Assembly: GCA_015055905.1 (NCBI GenBank)
Contig: SVHI01000007.1
Location: 1-59,607, forward strand
Direction: 5' to 3'
Origin: Clostridiales bacterium
GTDB taxonomy: Bacteria; Bacillota; Clostridia; Christensenellales; UBA1242
DNA: 59,607 nt
Part shown: one piece after another, positions 7,993 through 17,589 of the stretch
How the letters are laid out: each line of letters starts with the position of its first letter
How positions within the stretch are numbered: position 1 is the stretch's first letter
The notes under the pieces: model-generated
Databases searched by the model: none
What the model was told of the DNA's origin: nothing
What the model saw: only the letters and a program-made list of their open reading frames with translations
Translations under genes and position numbers: made by a program

Positions 7993-9660
7993 ATGGAAAA
8001 ATTAATTGAAGAACTTAATAACTTTTCAAACAATAAATATGAATTTATGTTAAAATCTGCTACTTTAAAAAAAGCGGCAGATTTTTGCGTGATTGAAATT
8101 TTTTATAAAGATGGAACAATGCTCTCAGTTCAAGAAAAAACAAAACTTCAAGAGTTTGCTCTTTCAATTTTGCCAAAAGATTTCAAGTATTCAATTGACT
8201 TTGTTAAACATTATATTAGCGAAGAAAAAATTGAAGAAGATGTTAAGTTGTTTATTTTGAAAAACTGTCCTTCAATAACTTACAAGATTGAAAAGATTTG
8301 TTTAAATGACAACAAGTTTGAAATTTTGCTTTCTATTGATGAACTTTCATTTGACCACGCAAAACAAAAGAAATTAGATTCAATTATGGAAAAGCACTTT
8401 AAAAAATTATATAAAAACTATGAGTTTCATTGTGAGTTGAAACAAGAAGTTTTAATTGTTGAAGATGAAAAAGAAACACTAAAAGCAAACTTTGTTGAAG
8501 AAGAGGTTGACATTTTTGCAAAAAGGAAAATTGAATTTTCAAATGTTGTGGAAATTGTTGGTGAAAAGTTTGAAGACGTTAAAGCTGACTACATAAAGGA
8601 TAAAACTAAGGTTGAAGAGACTCCAGTTGTTGTTTGCGGAACTATTCAAAATATTAAAGAAATTATCATAAAAAGAAAGCCTAAGAAAACAGAAGATGAA
8701 TTAGCAGAAGAAACTGAAAACGCTGAAAAAATCGAAAATGACGAGGCTGAAAAACTTGATGAAGAAGTTGACGAAACAAAATATCAAAGAAAGATGTATA
8801 AGTTCACTTTGGCAGATTTTACTGGCGAAATTGTTTGTGTGTTCTTTTCAAATAAAGCGAACCAAGCGGCAGTTGAAAAACTTGAAAAAGGTTCAGTTAT
8901 TGTTGTTCGTGGAAATCTTGAAGATGACAAATTTTCAGGTGGTGTAAGTTTGAGGGTTAAGGACATTGCATACTGCTCGCTTCCTGAAAAATTTGAAGAA
9001 CACATTGAATATAGAAAAGAAAAACCTTTCTATGAATTTGTTGAGCCTGAAAGAATAGTGACTTTCTCTCAAGATACTCTTATGGATTTTGGTGCAGTAA
9101 AAAGCGTTCCAAAATATCTTCAAGACAAGACATTTGTTTGCTATGACTTTGAAACCACTGGGCTTCACTATGTAAACGGCGACAAAATCATTGAAATCGG
9201 TGCTGTTAAAATTGAAAATGGCAAAATCACTGAAAAGTTTATGAGTTTTGTTGACCCAGAAAAACATATTCCTGAAGAGTCTTCAGCGATTTCTGGTATT
9301 GTTGATAGTGATGTTAAAGGTGCACCGACCGCAGACAAAGTTCTTCAAGACTTTTATAAGTGGACAAGGGGCGCAATCATTATTGGTTACAACAACATCA
9401 ACTTTGATAACATCTTCTTGCTTGGTCAAGGAAAGAGTGCAAGATTTAACTTTGACAATGAAACCGATGATGTTTATAGATGGGCTCAAAAATATGTTCG
9501 TGGTGTTAAAAACTATAGGCTCAAAACTATTGCTGACAAGGTTGGTGTTGTGCTAGACAACGCGCATAGAGCGGTTTATGATGCCTTGGCAACTGCCGAA
9601 ATTTTTATAAAAATCCACGAAATCTTTGAAAATGATATAAATTTGACCATAAACGGCTAA
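7993..9660 (+). CDS. PolC N-terminal + OB + DEDDh 3'-5' exonuclease protein lacking PHP and polymerase domains
   Basis: Located at the rseP-[polC]-rimP position; EIVGEKFEDVKA..VVVCGTIQNIKE..KFTLADFTGEIVCVFF (PolC OB), YDFETTGL, GYNNINFDN, HRAVYDALATAEIF (exonuclease motifs); clean stop and new promoter follow. Confidence 0.85.
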   Translation: MEKLIEELNNFSNNKYEFMLKSATLKKAADFCVIEIFYKDGTMLSVQEKTKLQEFALSILPKDFKYSIDFVKHYISEEKIEEDVKLFILKNCPSITYKIEKICLNDNKFEILLSIDELSFDHAKQKKLDSIMEKHFKKLYKNYEFHCELKQEVLIVEDEKETLKANFVEEEVDIFAKRKIEFSNVVEIVGEKFEDVKADYIKDKTKVEETPVVVCGTIQNIKEIIIKRKPKKTEDELAEETENAEKIENDEAEKLDEEVDETKYQRKMYKFTLADFTGEIVCVFFSNKANQAAVEKLEKGSVIVVRGNLEDDKFSGGVSLRVKDIAYCSLPEKFEEHIEYRKEKPFYEFVEPERIVTFSQDTLMDFGAVKSVPKYLQDKTFVCYDFETTGLHYVNGDKIIEIGAVKIENGKITEKFMSFVDPEKHIPEESSAISGIVDSDVKGAPTADKVLQDFYKWTRGAIIIGYNNINFDNIFLLGQGKSARFNFDNETDDVYRWAQKYVRGVKNYRLKTIADKVGVVLDNAHRAVYDALATAEIFIKIHEIFENDINLTING

Positions 9661-9678
9661 AAAAAATGCTGCGAGGGC

Positions 9679-9707
9679 TTGCAAAATCGTAATTTATGGG
9701 GTATAAT
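9679..9707 (+). promoter_or_regulatory. promoter for the rimP-nusA-infB operon
   Basis: TTGCAA-17 bp-TATAAT. Confidence 0.75.
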
Positions 9708-9731
9708 ACAAGTATAGAATAGCTTGACTTT

Positions 9732-9753
9732 GGGAGTGGCGAGAGCCACTCCT
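9732..9753 (+). promoter_or_regulatory. GNRA-capped hairpin in rimP 5' leader
   Basis: GGAGTGGC-GAGA-GCCACTCC. Confidence 0.65.
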
Positions 9754-9783
9754 AAAATTTTGTAAAAAAATAAGGAGAAAGCA

Positions 9784-10245
9784 ATGTCTAAAATTTCAGA
9801 AAAAATTGAAGAATTTATCACTCCAATAGTTGAGGAACTTGGCTATGAAATTGTTGAAGTTGAATTTGCTAAAAAATACAACGGCGACAACTTAACAGTG
9901 TTTATTGATAAGCCAGGCGGTGGAATAACAATCAATGACTGCGAGGCGGTGCACAACGCTATCGATGAACCACTTGACGAACTAAATCCAACCAATGACA
10001 AGCCTTATACGCTCAATGTTTCAAGCCCTGGAATTGATAGACCTATTGTGACCGACAAAGACTATAACCGCAACAAGGGCGAAGTTTTGGAAGTTAAGTT
10101 ATTTGAGGCAATACAAAAAAAGAAATTATTTGTTGGAACTTTGATTGATTTTAATAGTGAAACCGTAACTCTTGACGTTGACGGAAAAACACTTGAAATT
10201 GAAAGAAAGAAAATATCTAAAGCAACAAAATATATAAACTTTTAG
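9784..10245 (+). CDS. rimP: ribosome maturation factor RimP
   Basis: PIVEELGYEIVEVEFAK..LTVFIDKPGGGITINDCEAVHNAIDEPLDE; LNVSSPGIDRP. Confidence 0.95.
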   Translation: MSKISEKIEEFITPIVEELGYEIVEVEFAKKYNGDNLTVFIDKPGGGITINDCEAVHNAIDEPLDELNPTNDKPYTLNVSSPGIDRPIVTDKDYNRNKGEVLEVKLFEAIQKKKLFVGTLIDFNSETVTLDVDGKTLEIERKKISKATKYINF

Positions 10246-10254
10246 GAGAAAATT

Positions 10255-11382
10255 ATGGTAAATAAAGGTTTTTTTGAGGCACTTGACGCCTTAGAACAAG
10301 AAAAAGGTATTAGCAAAGAATATTTTATGGACGCGCTCCAAACAGCACTTACAACTGCATACAAGAGAAACTTCAATGAAGTTAGACCTGTTGAAGTTGC
10401 TATTGACCCAGCAAAATATTCTATTGACATCTATGCATACCAAACAATCGTTAGCGAAGTTGAAAATCCAGACGAACAAATTTCACTTGTTGATGCAAAA
10501 CAAATCAAAAAGACAGCAAAACTTGGTGACAAGATTAAAACAAAATTCTCACCAAAGGACTTTGCTAGAATTGCAGCAAGCATCGCTAAACAAGTAATCA
10601 CACAAAAACTTCGTGAAAAAGAAAAAGATTCAGCTTATGGCGAATTTAGCAGCAAAGTTGGAACTTTGATGACTGGTATTGTTAGCCGCGTTGATGCTGG
10701 AAACGTTTACATTGAGTTCCCAGGAACAAACACTGAAGGTGTTATGTCTGAATATGACCAAATTGCAACAGAAAAATATCAAAATGGCGACAGAATTAAA
10801 GTTTATGTTAAAAAACTTCGTGAAACAAACTATGGCGTTCAAGCAATCTGCTCAAGGTCAAATGCTGACTTTGTTAGAAAACTCTTTGAACTTGAAGTTC
10901 CTGAAATTCAAGACGGCGTTGTTGAAATTGTGAACGTTGTTCGTGAAGTTGGCTACAGAACTAAAATTGCAATCAACTCAAAAGACCCTAACGTTGACGC
11001 ACTTGGCGCTTGTGTTGGTGCTAAAGGTGTTCGTGTTAATTCAATCGTATTCCAACTTGGTGGCGAAAAGATTGATATTATTGTTTGGTCTGATGACCCA
11101 TTTGAATATATCGCTAGAGCACTTTCTCCTGCAAAAGTTATTTCAGTTGAAATTGATGAAATCACAAAGTCTGCAAGAGTTATTGTTCCAGATGACAAAC
11201 TTTCACTTGCTATCGGCAAAGGTGGTCAAAATGTTCGCTTAGCAGCAAAACTTACTAACTGGAAGATTGATGTTAAGAGCGAAAGCAAAGCAAGAGAAGA
11301 TTCAGTTGTTGATGTTAGCCACACAGACGTTGATGATATCGGTGGAATCTTCAGCGGAACAGAAGATATTAGTCTTGACTAA
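10255..11382 (+). CDS. nusA: transcription termination factor NusA
   Basis: S1 and KH motifs; DPNVDALGACVGAKGVRVNSIVFQLGGEKIDII; LAIGKGGQNVRLAAKLTNWKIDV. Confidence 0.97.
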   Translation: MVNKGFFEALDALEQEKGISKEYFMDALQTALTTAYKRNFNEVRPVEVAIDPAKYSIDIYAYQTIVSEVENPDEQISLVDAKQIKKTAKLGDKIKTKFSPKDFARIAASIAKQVITQKLREKEKDSAYGEFSSKVGTLMTGIVSRVDAGNVYIEFPGTNTEGVMSEYDQIATEKYQNGDRIKVYVKKLRETNYGVQAICSRSNADFVRKLFELEVPEIQDGVVEIVNVVREVGYRTKIAINSKDPNVDALGACVGAKGVRVNSIVFQLGGEKIDIIVWSDDPFEYIARALSPAKVISVEIDEITKSARVIVPDDKLSLAIGKGGQNVRLAAKLTNWKIDVKSESKAREDSVVDVSHTDVDDIGGIFSGTEDISLD

Positions 11383-11394
11383 AAAGGAGAGATT

Positions 11395-11661
11395 ATGACA
11401 AACAAACCTGAAAGAACCTGCATTGCTTGCAGAAAGAAAGGTTCAAAAGAAAACTTTATTAAGATTGTGAAAAATAAGTCTGGTGAGTTTAAAATCGAAA
11501 GAGATAAGAAACTCGATGGACGTGGTGCATATATTTGTAAAACAAATGAATGTGTTGAAAAATGTGCAAAAACCAGATCACTTAATAGAGTTTTTAAAAC
11601 GGTTGTCCCACAAGAAGTTTACGAGGAATTAAAAAATGAGTTTACAAATACCGAAAATTAA
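11395..11661 (+). CDS. rnpM: YlxR/RnpM family protein
   Basis: RTCIACRKKGSKENFIKIVK...DGRGAYICKTNECVEKC. Confidence 0.92.
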   Translation: MTNKPERTCIACRKKGSKENFIKIVKNKSGEFKIERDKKLDGRGAYICKTNECVEKCAKTRSLNRVFKTVVPQEVYEELKNEFTNTEN

Positions 11662-11938
11662 AACATATATAGGGTTTGCAATCAAATCCCGTGAAATTAA
11701 GTTTGGTGTTGACGATATTGTGAAAACAAAGAATCCTAAACTTGTGCTCGCATCAAAGGGGCTGGGAGAATCAAGTCTATCAAAACTTAAAAAGTTTTTG
11801 GATAGCAAAAATATGGAAGTAACTTTGCTAGACGATGCAGATTTTGCAGAGATTATGCAAAGCGAAAATATAAAAGCTGTCTCTATCGAGAATAATAACT
11901 TGGCAGAGGCAATTAAGAAAAATTTGACTAATTTTTAG
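11636..11938 (+). CDS. L7Ae-family ribosomal protein YlxQ
   Basis: L7Ae-like 100 aa protein between ylxR and infB; overlaps rnpM by 26 nt. Confidence 0.8.
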   Translation: MSLQIPKIKTYIGFAIKSREIKFGVDDIVKTKNPKLVLASKGLGESSLSKLKKFLDSKNMEVTLLDDADFAEIMQSENIKAVSIENNNLAEAIKKNLTNF

Positions 11939-11954
11939 TCGTGGAGGAAAAACT

Positions 11955-14576
11955 TTGAATAAAACAGAAAACAAAACACAATTAGATTTTTCAAACATTA
12001 GAGATTTGCAAAATATTATTAAGTCTAATGGAATTTCAAAGCTTGCAATGGGTGTTAAGTCTTTTAGACAAAGACTTGCTTCTGTTGGCGAAAAAATCAC
12101 AAACGCAAAGAAGGCTAGTGCTGTAAAAGTTGCACCAGCTCCAGTTGTTGCTGCGCCAAAAGTTGAAGCAAAGCCAGTTGTTGCAAAAACTGAAGCTCCT
12201 GCTGTAAAACCTCAGGCTGAAAATTATCAGGATAGAGGAGACAGAACCGCTGTTAGAAAGCAAGGTTTTGATAACAGAAATGGCTACAATGGTAATGGTC
12301 AAGGTTATCAAGGCAGACAAGGCGGAAACTTTGCAAACGGTCAAAGACCTGCAGGTCAAGGCTTTGGAAACAGACCACAAAACGGTGGCTTTGGAAACAG
12401 ACAAGGCGGAAAGTTTGTTGCAACAGGCGAACGTAGATTCGATAACAACAACGACAATAAACGTCCTGGCGCATTTTCTAATGGTCAAAATGGCAGATTT
12501 GGTAAACCTGGTGATAGACCAATGGGTGGTCCAAACGGTCAAAGAAAACCATTTGGTGCAGCTGGTGCAGGAACTGGACCAAGACTTGCTAGACCAACAG
12601 AAACATTTGATGCAAGCACACTTGCTAAAAACAATACACATTCTGCTCCAAAGAAAAAATCACACGACAAGGGCGAAGAAAAGAAATCACTCAACAAGAA
12701 ATCACTTCTTATGCGTGGTTATGTTAGTGATGAAGGTTCAATGGACGAAGATGGTGTTGTAAAAGTTTATAGCAGCAGCAAAAAGGCAAAAGAAGAACAA
12801 GTTGTTCAAAAAGTTGTTAAAAAGATTGAACACGCAGTTATCACAACTGATAACCTCACTGTTAAAATCTTGGCTGAGGCTATTGGAAAATCTGTTCCTG
12901 AACTTATGGGCAAATTCTTGCTCCTTGGTATGATGGTTAACATTAACTCTAACATTGATTTCGAATCTGCAGAACTTGTTGCTGGCGAATTTGGAATTAC
13001 ATTAGAGAAAAAGGTTGAAAAATCATTCGAAGAAAAACTTGCAGATTCTTATGCAAACATTGTTGATGAAGACAAAGACCTTGTTAAGCGTCCTGCAGTT
13101 GTCTGCGTTATGGGTCACGTTGACCACGGTAAAACATCACTTCTTGATAGCATTAGAAAAACAAACATTGTTGCTGGCGAAGCTGGTGGTATTACTCAAA
13201 GCATTGGTGCATATACCATTAAACTTAACGGTGAAGACATCACATTCATTGATACCCCTGGACACGAAGCATTCACTGCTATGCGTGAAAGAGGTGCAAA
13301 ACTTACCGATATCGCAATTTTGATTGTTGCTGCAGACGACGGTGTTATGCCTCAAACTGTTGAATCAATCAAACAAATCAAGAACGCAAAAGTTCCTATG
13401 ATTGTTGCAATCAGCAAAATCGATAAGCCAGGCGCTAATATCGATAACGTTAAAACACAACTTGCACAATATGACGTTCTTCCTGAAGAATGGGGCGGCG
13501 ATGCAATCATCGTTCCAATCGATGCTAAACACGGAACTCACGTTGACAAACTTCTTGAAATGGTGCTCTTTGTTGCTGAATATGAAAACCTTAGAGCAAA
13601 TCCAAACAGAAAAGCTTCTGGTTCAATCATTGAAGCTAAGCTTGACAGAGGTCTTGGTGCGGTTGCTACTGTTCTTGTTCAAAACGGAACACTTCACGTT
13701 GGTGACTATGTTGTTGTTGGAACTTGCACAGGTAAGATTCGTGCGATGATGAACGACAAGAATGAAAGAATCAAGAGTGCAGGACCTTCAATCGCGGTTC
13801 AAATTAACGGTCTTTCAGGCGTTCCAAACGCTGGAGATGAACTCTTTGTTGTTGACGAAAAAATGAGCCGTCAAGTTGCTCTTGAACGTCAAAACCAAGC
13901 AAGAGTTAATATGATTAAAGGTGCAGACCTTTCAATCGAAAATATGATGAATAAGATTGCTGACAGCAACTTCAAAGACTACAACGTTATTGTTAAAGCA
14001 GATGTTCAAGGTTCTGTTGAAGCGCTTAAACAATCACTTCTTACTCTTCAAAATGAAGAAGTTAAGGTTAGATTTGTTAGCGGTGGTGTTGGTGCTATTA
14101 ACGAAAACGACGTTAACCTTGCTCAAGCATCAAACGCTTTGATTGTTGCGTTTAACACAAACACAGACTTCAAAGCAAAAGTTATGGCTGATAAATATAA
14201 GGTTGAAATTAAGAACTCAAGAATTATCTATGAAGTTCTTGACTATATCACAGAAAAAATCAACAAGATGGTAACTCCAAAATATAAAGAAGTTATCACA
14301 GGACACGCAGAAATTCGTGCTACATTCAAGGCTAGCAAAGTGGGCTTGATTGCGGGAACTTATGTTAAAGACGGTAGAATTTCTAGAGGTAACAAAGCCA
14401 GAGTTTATAGAGACGACAAACTCATCTTTGAAGGCGAAATTGGAACAATTCAAAGAGAAAAGAACGAGGCTAAAGACGTTGATGCTGGATTTGAGTGTGG
14501 TGTTACATTTGCAGGCTTTACTAACTTTGCAGTTGGCGACACATTTGAAACATACACTTTAGAGAGAATTAATTAA
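11955..14576 (+). CDS. infB: translation initiation factor IF-2 with Gly/Asn/Gln/Arg-rich N-terminal region
   Basis: [38 protein letters not shown] start after GGAGG. Confidence 0.97.
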   Translation: MNKTENKTQLDFSNIRDLQNIIKSNGISKLAMGVKSFRQRLASVGEKITNAKKASAVKVAPAPVVAAPKVEAKPVVAKTEAPAVKPQAENYQDRGDRTAVRKQGFDNRNGYNGNGQGYQGRQGGNFANGQRPAGQGFGNRPQNGGFGNRQGGKFVATGERRFDNNNDNKRPGAFSNGQNGRFGKPGDRPMGGPNGQRKPFGAAGAGTGPRLARPTETFDASTLAKNNTHSAPKKKSHDKGEEKKSLNKKSLLMRGYVSDEGSMDEDGVVKVYSSSKKAKEEQVVQKVVKKIEHAVITTDNLTVKILAEAIGKSVPELMGKFLLLGMMVNINSNIDFESAELVAGEFGITLEKKVEKSFEEKLADSYANIVDEDKDLVKRPAVVCVMGHVDHGKTSLLDSIRKTNIVAGEAGGITQSIGAYTIKLNGEDITFIDTPGHEAFTAMRERGAKLTDIAILIVAADDGVMPQTVESIKQIKNAKVPMIVAISKIDKPGANIDNVKTQLAQYDVLPEEWGGDAIIVPIDAKHGTHVDKLLEMVLFVAEYENLRANPNRKASGSIIEAKLDRGLGAVATVLVQNGTLHVGDYVVVGTCTGKIRAMMNDKNERIKSAGPSIAVQINGLSGVPNAGDELFVVDEKMSRQVALERQNQARVNMIKGADLSIENMMNKIADSNFKDYNVIVKADVQGSVEALKQSLLTLQNEEVKVRFVSGGVGAINENDVNLAQASNALIVAFNTNTDFKAKVMADKYKVEIKNSRIIYEVLDYITEKINKMVTPKYKEVITGHAEIRATFKASKVGLIAGTYVKDGRISRGNKARVYRDDKLIFEGEIGTIQREKNEAKDVDAGFECGVTFAGFTNFAVGDTFETYTLERIN

Positions 14577-14636
14577 ATATAAAAAACAACAAGAGCGTGC
14601 GATTACTTCAATCGCTCTCGTTTTTTAGGAGGAAAT

Positions 14637-15026
14637 ATGGCTAATAGTAAAAGAATGAGCAGAGTTGATGCTGAAATTCAAAAAGCACTTGCTAGCATCA
14701 TTTCAAAATTCGATGATATTGATTTTGCAACTTCACTTATTTCTGTTATGAAAGTTGAAACTACTGCAGATTTCTCATTTGCAAAGGTTTATGTTAGCGT
14801 TCTTGGTGAAAAAGAGAAAAAGACCAGAATCGTTAAGAAACTCAACGATAACAAAAAAACAATTAGATATGATTTAGCGCATAGTCTCAAAATGAGAAAT
14901 GTTCCTGAACTTTCATTTATTGTTGATGAGGTTGAAGAAAAGGCTGAAAGAATTTTGAAACTCTTTGAGAAGATTGAAACCGAACTTCCACCAGAAACAA
15001 ACGAGGAGACTGAAAATGAAGACTAA
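14637..15026 (+). CDS. rbfA: ribosome-binding factor A
   Basis: KRMSRVDAEIQKALASII...VYVSVLGEKEKK..RYDLAHSLKMRNVPELSFIVDE. Confidence 0.9.
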   Translation: MANSKRMSRVDAEIQKALASIISKFDDIDFATSLISVMKVETTADFSFAKVYVSVLGEKEKKTRIVKKLNDNKKTIRYDLAHSLKMRNVPELSFIVDEVEEKAERILKLFEKIETELPPETNEETENED

Positions 15027-15981
15027 GGTCGTTGAACTTTTAAAGTCTGCTGAATCAGTTGCGATTTATTCGCATATCAACAGTGATTGTGATGCAATGG
15101 GTTCGTCTCTTGCTCTTAAGGAAGCACTTGAGATTTTAGGAAAGAAAGTTGATGTCTATTCAAATTCAAACTTTCCAGCATCTTTTGCTTTTTATGGCGA
15201 CTTGTCGTTTGTGAATAAAAAAACTCAAGACAAATATGACCTTGCAGTTTGTTTGGACACTGCAAACGAGGCTAGGCTTGGAAAATTCAAGTTCACATAT
15301 CGAAAAGGCGTGAAGAATGTTTTAGTAATTGACCACCACCACACAGCAAATGAAAAGTATGGAAAGGTTAACTATGTTCTTCAAGCTTCAGCAACCGCTG
15401 AAATGCTTTATGACATTATCGTTTCGCTTGGAGTGAAAATTAACACCAAAATCAGCAAGTTCTTGCTTTCAGGAATCTTGACCGATACTGGAAAGTTTAC
15501 ACACTCAGTTAATGAAAACACTTTTGTTGTGGTTTCAAAACTTCTGGCTGTTGGAGGCTTTTCAATCGAAGATGTCGTGAACCCCATCTTTAACTCAATG
15601 TCAAACAACTCTTTCCAAATGCTTAAGAGGGTCTATAATTATATGGAATTCTATTGCGGTGGAAAGTTTGCACTTGTTGTTTTAAGGCGTAGTGACTTTA
15701 TTGAAACAGGCACAACTCTTGATGATACTGATGCGTTCCCAGATTTGCCACTGCAACTTGAAAGTGTAAAATTTTGTATTTTGGCATCTGAAGATGACAA
15801 GGGTTATTTTAGAGTTTCATTTAGGTCAAAAGGTGAAATTTCTGCAAGAGCCGTTGCTGAGTCTTTTGGCGGTGGTGGGCACCTCAACGCAAGCGGTTGC
15901 AAGATTTTTGGCGAATATGAAGACGTAAAACAAAAATTAATTGATAGCACACTATCAGTTTTAGGTTGGAAAAATGACTAA
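15016..15981 (+). CDS. nrnA: DHH/DHHA1 bifunctional oligoribonuclease/PAP phosphatase
   Basis: INSDCDAMGSSLAL; VIDHHHTA; FGGGGHLNASGC. Confidence 0.92.
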   Translation: MKTKVVELLKSAESVAIYSHINSDCDAMGSSLALKEALEILGKKVDVYSNSNFPASFAFYGDLSFVNKKTQDKYDLAVCLDTANEARLGKFKFTYRKGVKNVLVIDHHHTANEKYGKVNYVLQASATAEMLYDIIVSLGVKINTKISKFLLSGILTDTGKFTHSVNENTFVVVSKLLAVGGFSIEDVVNPIFNSMSNNSFQMLKRVYNYMEFYCGGKFALVVLRRSDFIETGTTLDDTDAFPDLPLQLESVKFCILASEDDKGYFRVSFRSKGEISARAVAESFGGGGHLNASGCKIFGEYEDVKQKLIDSTLSVLGWKND

Positions 15982-16852
15982 TTTAACAGGATTTGTAAAT
16001 ATTTTAAAGCCTACTGGAATGACATCGTCAGACGTTGTCTGCAAGGTTAAAAAGATTCTTGGAACAAAAAAAGTTGGACACTTTGGAACACTTGACCCAG
16101 CGGCATCGGGTGTTTTGCCACTTGGTGTTGGCAAGGGCACTAAATTCTTTGATTATTTTTTGTCAAAAGATAAAGAATATGTGGCTCAAGTTGAGTTTGG
16201 TGTTTTGACAGACTCACTTGATAGTTTTGGTGAAGTTATTGAAACTCAAGATGTTGATGTGACTGAAGAACAAATTAAGAGTGTTTTGCCAAAGTTTGTT
16301 GGAAAAATTACACAAGTTCCACCAAAATATTCAGCAATAAAAATTAATGGTGAAAAAGCGTGTGATTTGGCAAGAAAAGGCATTGAATTTGAGATTAAAT
16401 CACGCGAAATTGAGATTTTTAGCATTGATTTGATTGAAAAAGTGTCGAAAAACAGATATTTATTCAAGGTCCATTGTTCGGCTGGAACTTATATTAGAAC
16501 ATTGTTTGTGGATATTGCTGAGGCTATTGGTGTGATTTCAACAACACCAGTTATTATTCGAACAAAAAGCGGAAGATTTACAAATGAAACAGCCGTTACG
16601 CTTGAAATGCTTGAACAAAACAAAGAATTAATCGAAATTGAACATTTGTTCAGTGATTTTGAAAAAGTTGAAGTTAAAGATAAGGAGCTTTCAAAAAAGT
16701 TCCTTTGCGGAACAAAAATTTCCGTTAACGAATTTGATGAAATTAAAGATAAAAAACAACCATTCTTCATTTATGTGAATAATAGTGTGGTTGGTCTTTA
16801 TGAAATTATTGATGGGAAAATTTCGCAAATAGTTTATTTATTTGAAAATTAG
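15974..16852 (+). CDS. truB: tRNA pseudouridine(55) synthase
   Basis: GFVNILKPTGMTSSDVVCKVKKILGTKKVGHFGTLDPAASGVLPLGVG. Confidence 0.96.
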   Translation: MTNLTGFVNILKPTGMTSSDVVCKVKKILGTKKVGHFGTLDPAASGVLPLGVGKGTKFFDYFLSKDKEYVAQVEFGVLTDSLDSFGEVIETQDVDVTEEQIKSVLPKFVGKITQVPPKYSAIKINGEKACDLARKGIEFEIKSREIEIFSIDLIEKVSKNRYLFKVHCSAGTYIRTLFVDIAEAIGVISTTPVIIRTKSGRFTNETAVTLEMLEQNKELIEIEHLFSDFEKVEVKDKELSKKFLCGTKISVNEFDEIKDKKQPFFIYVNNSVVGLYEIIDGKISQIVYLFEN

Positions 16853-16929
16853 AAATATATTGAAATGCATTGATTTTTGACATATTTTATGATAATATGA
16901 GTATGTTAAAATAGATTTTTGGAGGATTT

Positions 16930-17487
16930 ATGATTACAGCAGGAGAATTAAGAAAAGGTATCACTTTTGAATATGAAGGCAAAGTGTATGTTGTTGTTGA
17001 CTTTTTGCACGTTAAACCTGGTAAAGGTGCTGCGTTTGTTAGAACAAAATTGAAAAATGTTGTTACTGGTCAAGTTATCGAAATGACTTTCAACCCAGTT
17101 ACAAAATTTGAAAAAGCTCAAATTGAAAGAAAGCAAATGCAATATCTTTACAGCGATGGTGACTTGTATTACTTTATGGACAACGAAACATATGAACAAT
17201 TGCCACTCAATAAGAGTCAAGTTGAAGAAGCTCTTCAATTCATCACTGAAAATATGGACGTAACTATTGCGTTCTATAAAGGCGAAGCATTCAGCGTTGA
17301 ACCACCAAACTTTGTTGAACTCACAATCGTTGAATGTGAACCTGGAATTCAAGGTGACACATCTAAAGCAGGCAACAAGCCAGCTAAACTTGAAACTGGT
17401 TTCGTTCTTCAAGTTCCATTGTTTGTTAACAATGGTGACAAGATTAGAATCGATACTAGAGACGGTTCATATATGTCAAGAGTTTAA
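16930..17487 (+). CDS. efp: elongation factor P
   Basis: [26 protein letters not shown]...RDGSYMSRV. Confidence 0.97.
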   Translation: MITAGELRKGITFEYEGKVYVVVDFLHVKPGKGAAFVRTKLKNVVTGQVIEMTFNPVTKFEKAQIERKQMQYLYSDGDLYYFMDNETYEQLPLNKSQVEEALQFITENMDVTIAFYKGEAFSVEPPNFVELTIVECEPGIQGDTSKAGNKPAKLETGFVLQVPLFVNNGDKIRIDTRDGSYMSRV

Positions 17488-17500
17488 TTTTAAATGAAAC

Positions 17501-17532
17501 AAAATATGTCGAATTTCGACATATTTTTTTTT
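17501..17532 (+). terminator. terminator after efp; stem contains head-to-head 0A-box 7-mers
   Basis: AATATGTCGAA-T-TTCGACATATT perfect inverted repeat followed by T-run. Confidence 0.75.
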
Positions 17533-17589
17533 GCAAAAAATTCATAACGATAATTTATTACGAGTAACATTTAACAGGGGAGATATTAA

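Noticed and set aside
9640-9783. Possibility that the short PolC-like ORF is a frameshifted full polC
   Set aside because: Only ~120 nt separate its stop from rimP, and this space holds a promoter and leader, so no polymerase sequence remains to be recovered locally.
12036-12641. 201-aa minus-strand ORF opposite infB
   Set aside because: Composition (Ser/Cys/Thr-rich) is the antisense shadow of the low-complexity IF-2 N-terminus; no RBS and infB is certain.
12268-12762. 164-aa alternate-frame ORF in infB
   Set aside because: Repetitive out-of-frame translation of the Gly/Asn/Gln-rich region; no independent start signals.
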